5,459 bases of DNA, from contig JBFXES010000193.1 in NCBI GenBank assembly GCA_050179875.1, forward strand, positions 1 through 5,459, in the 5' to 3' direction. A model generated the notes under the pieces. The model was not told where the DNA came from and made no database searches. It worked only from the letters and a program-made list of their open reading frames with translations. The stretch's first letter is position 1. Each line of letters begins with the position of its first letter. This DNA is from JALOAT01 sp050179875. Lineage in GTDB: Bacteria > Pseudomonadota > Gammaproteobacteria > Thiohalomonadales > Thiohalomonadaceae. Both the position numbers and the translations under genes were made by a program. Below are positions 5,382-5,459 of this stretch, in pieces.

Positions 5382-5459
5382 ATGACCGAATCGCTCACCT
5401 ACATCGTCCAACCCGGTGGCCAGCTGAACGGGCGCATCCGCGTGCCGGGCGACAAATCC
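5382..5459 (+). CDS. aroA: 3-phosphoshikimate 1-carboxyvinyltransferase (EPSP synthase), 5' end only
   Basis: Only the first 26 codons are in the window. They contain LNGRIRVPGDKS, the N-terminal signature of EPSP synthase, whose Lys-Ser (residues 25-26 here) contact shikimate 3-phosphate and PEP in known structures. The enzyme joins PEP to shikimate 3-phosphate, the step before chorismate synthase. ATG 5382 gives the normal distance to this motif, though the preceding bases carry no strong Shine-Dalgarno. The place after tyrA is the expected one in the gammaproteobacterial cluster, with cmk and rpsA often next. The frame differs from that of tyrA, so this is not a split fusion by a simple stop. 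Confidence 0.92.
   Translation, partial: MTESLTYIVQPGGQLNGRIRVPGDKS

Noticed and set aside
1..5459. A new defence, mobile or secondary-metabolite system
   Set aside because: All six coding regions are recognised primary metabolism enzymes with intact key motifs, apart from the SerA acidic residue noted; nothing unassigned and coding remains.

Overview
The window is a high-GC stretch of an aromatic amino acid gene cluster, all on the + strand. It most resembles the aromatic 'supraoperon' of gammaproteobacteria (serC-pheA-hisC-tyrA-aroA-cmk-rpsA in pseudomonads and relatives). The GC content, protein types and REP-like intergenic repeats suggest a gammaproteobacterium, possibly of the Chromatiales/Ectothiorhodospiraceae kind. 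The genus is inference only; there is no rRNA or other marker here.

Layout: the 3' half of a serA-type D-3-phosphoglycerate dehydrogenase (1-620); a 267-base gap filled mostly by a compound repeat (629-808); pheA, chorismate mutase-prephenate dehydratase (888-1967); a REP doublet that contains the pheA stop codon (1964-2022); hisC, a histidinol-phosphate/aromatic aminotransferase (2056-3168); a second kind of REP doublet (3222-3297) and an intrinsic terminator (3319-3344); a type I-beta DAHP synthase (3373-4389); tyrA, prephenate dehydrogenase (GTG start, 4393-5259); a second copy of the second REP doublet (5270-5347); and the first 26 codons of aroA, EPSP synthase (5382-5459, running off the end).

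The genes work together as follows. DAHP synthase makes the first committed step of the shikimate pathway and AroA its penultimate step to chorismate. PheA turns chorismate to prephenate and phenylpyruvate, and TyrA turns prephenate to 4-hydroxyphenylpyruvate. HisC-type aminotransferases can aminate these keto acids as well as serving histidine synthesis, and SerA starts serine synthesis. Visible allosteric domains are the ACT domains of SerA and PheA and the N-terminal ferredoxin-like domain of the DAHP synthase; TyrA has none.

I see no phage, CRISPR, toxin or defence genes and no broken gene. The coding content is ordinary. The interest lies between the genes: two families of palindromic doublets, one supplying a stop codon and showing a compensatory base-pair change; a compound repeat built on a 9-base period; and a terminator only 28 bases before the DAHP synthase start.
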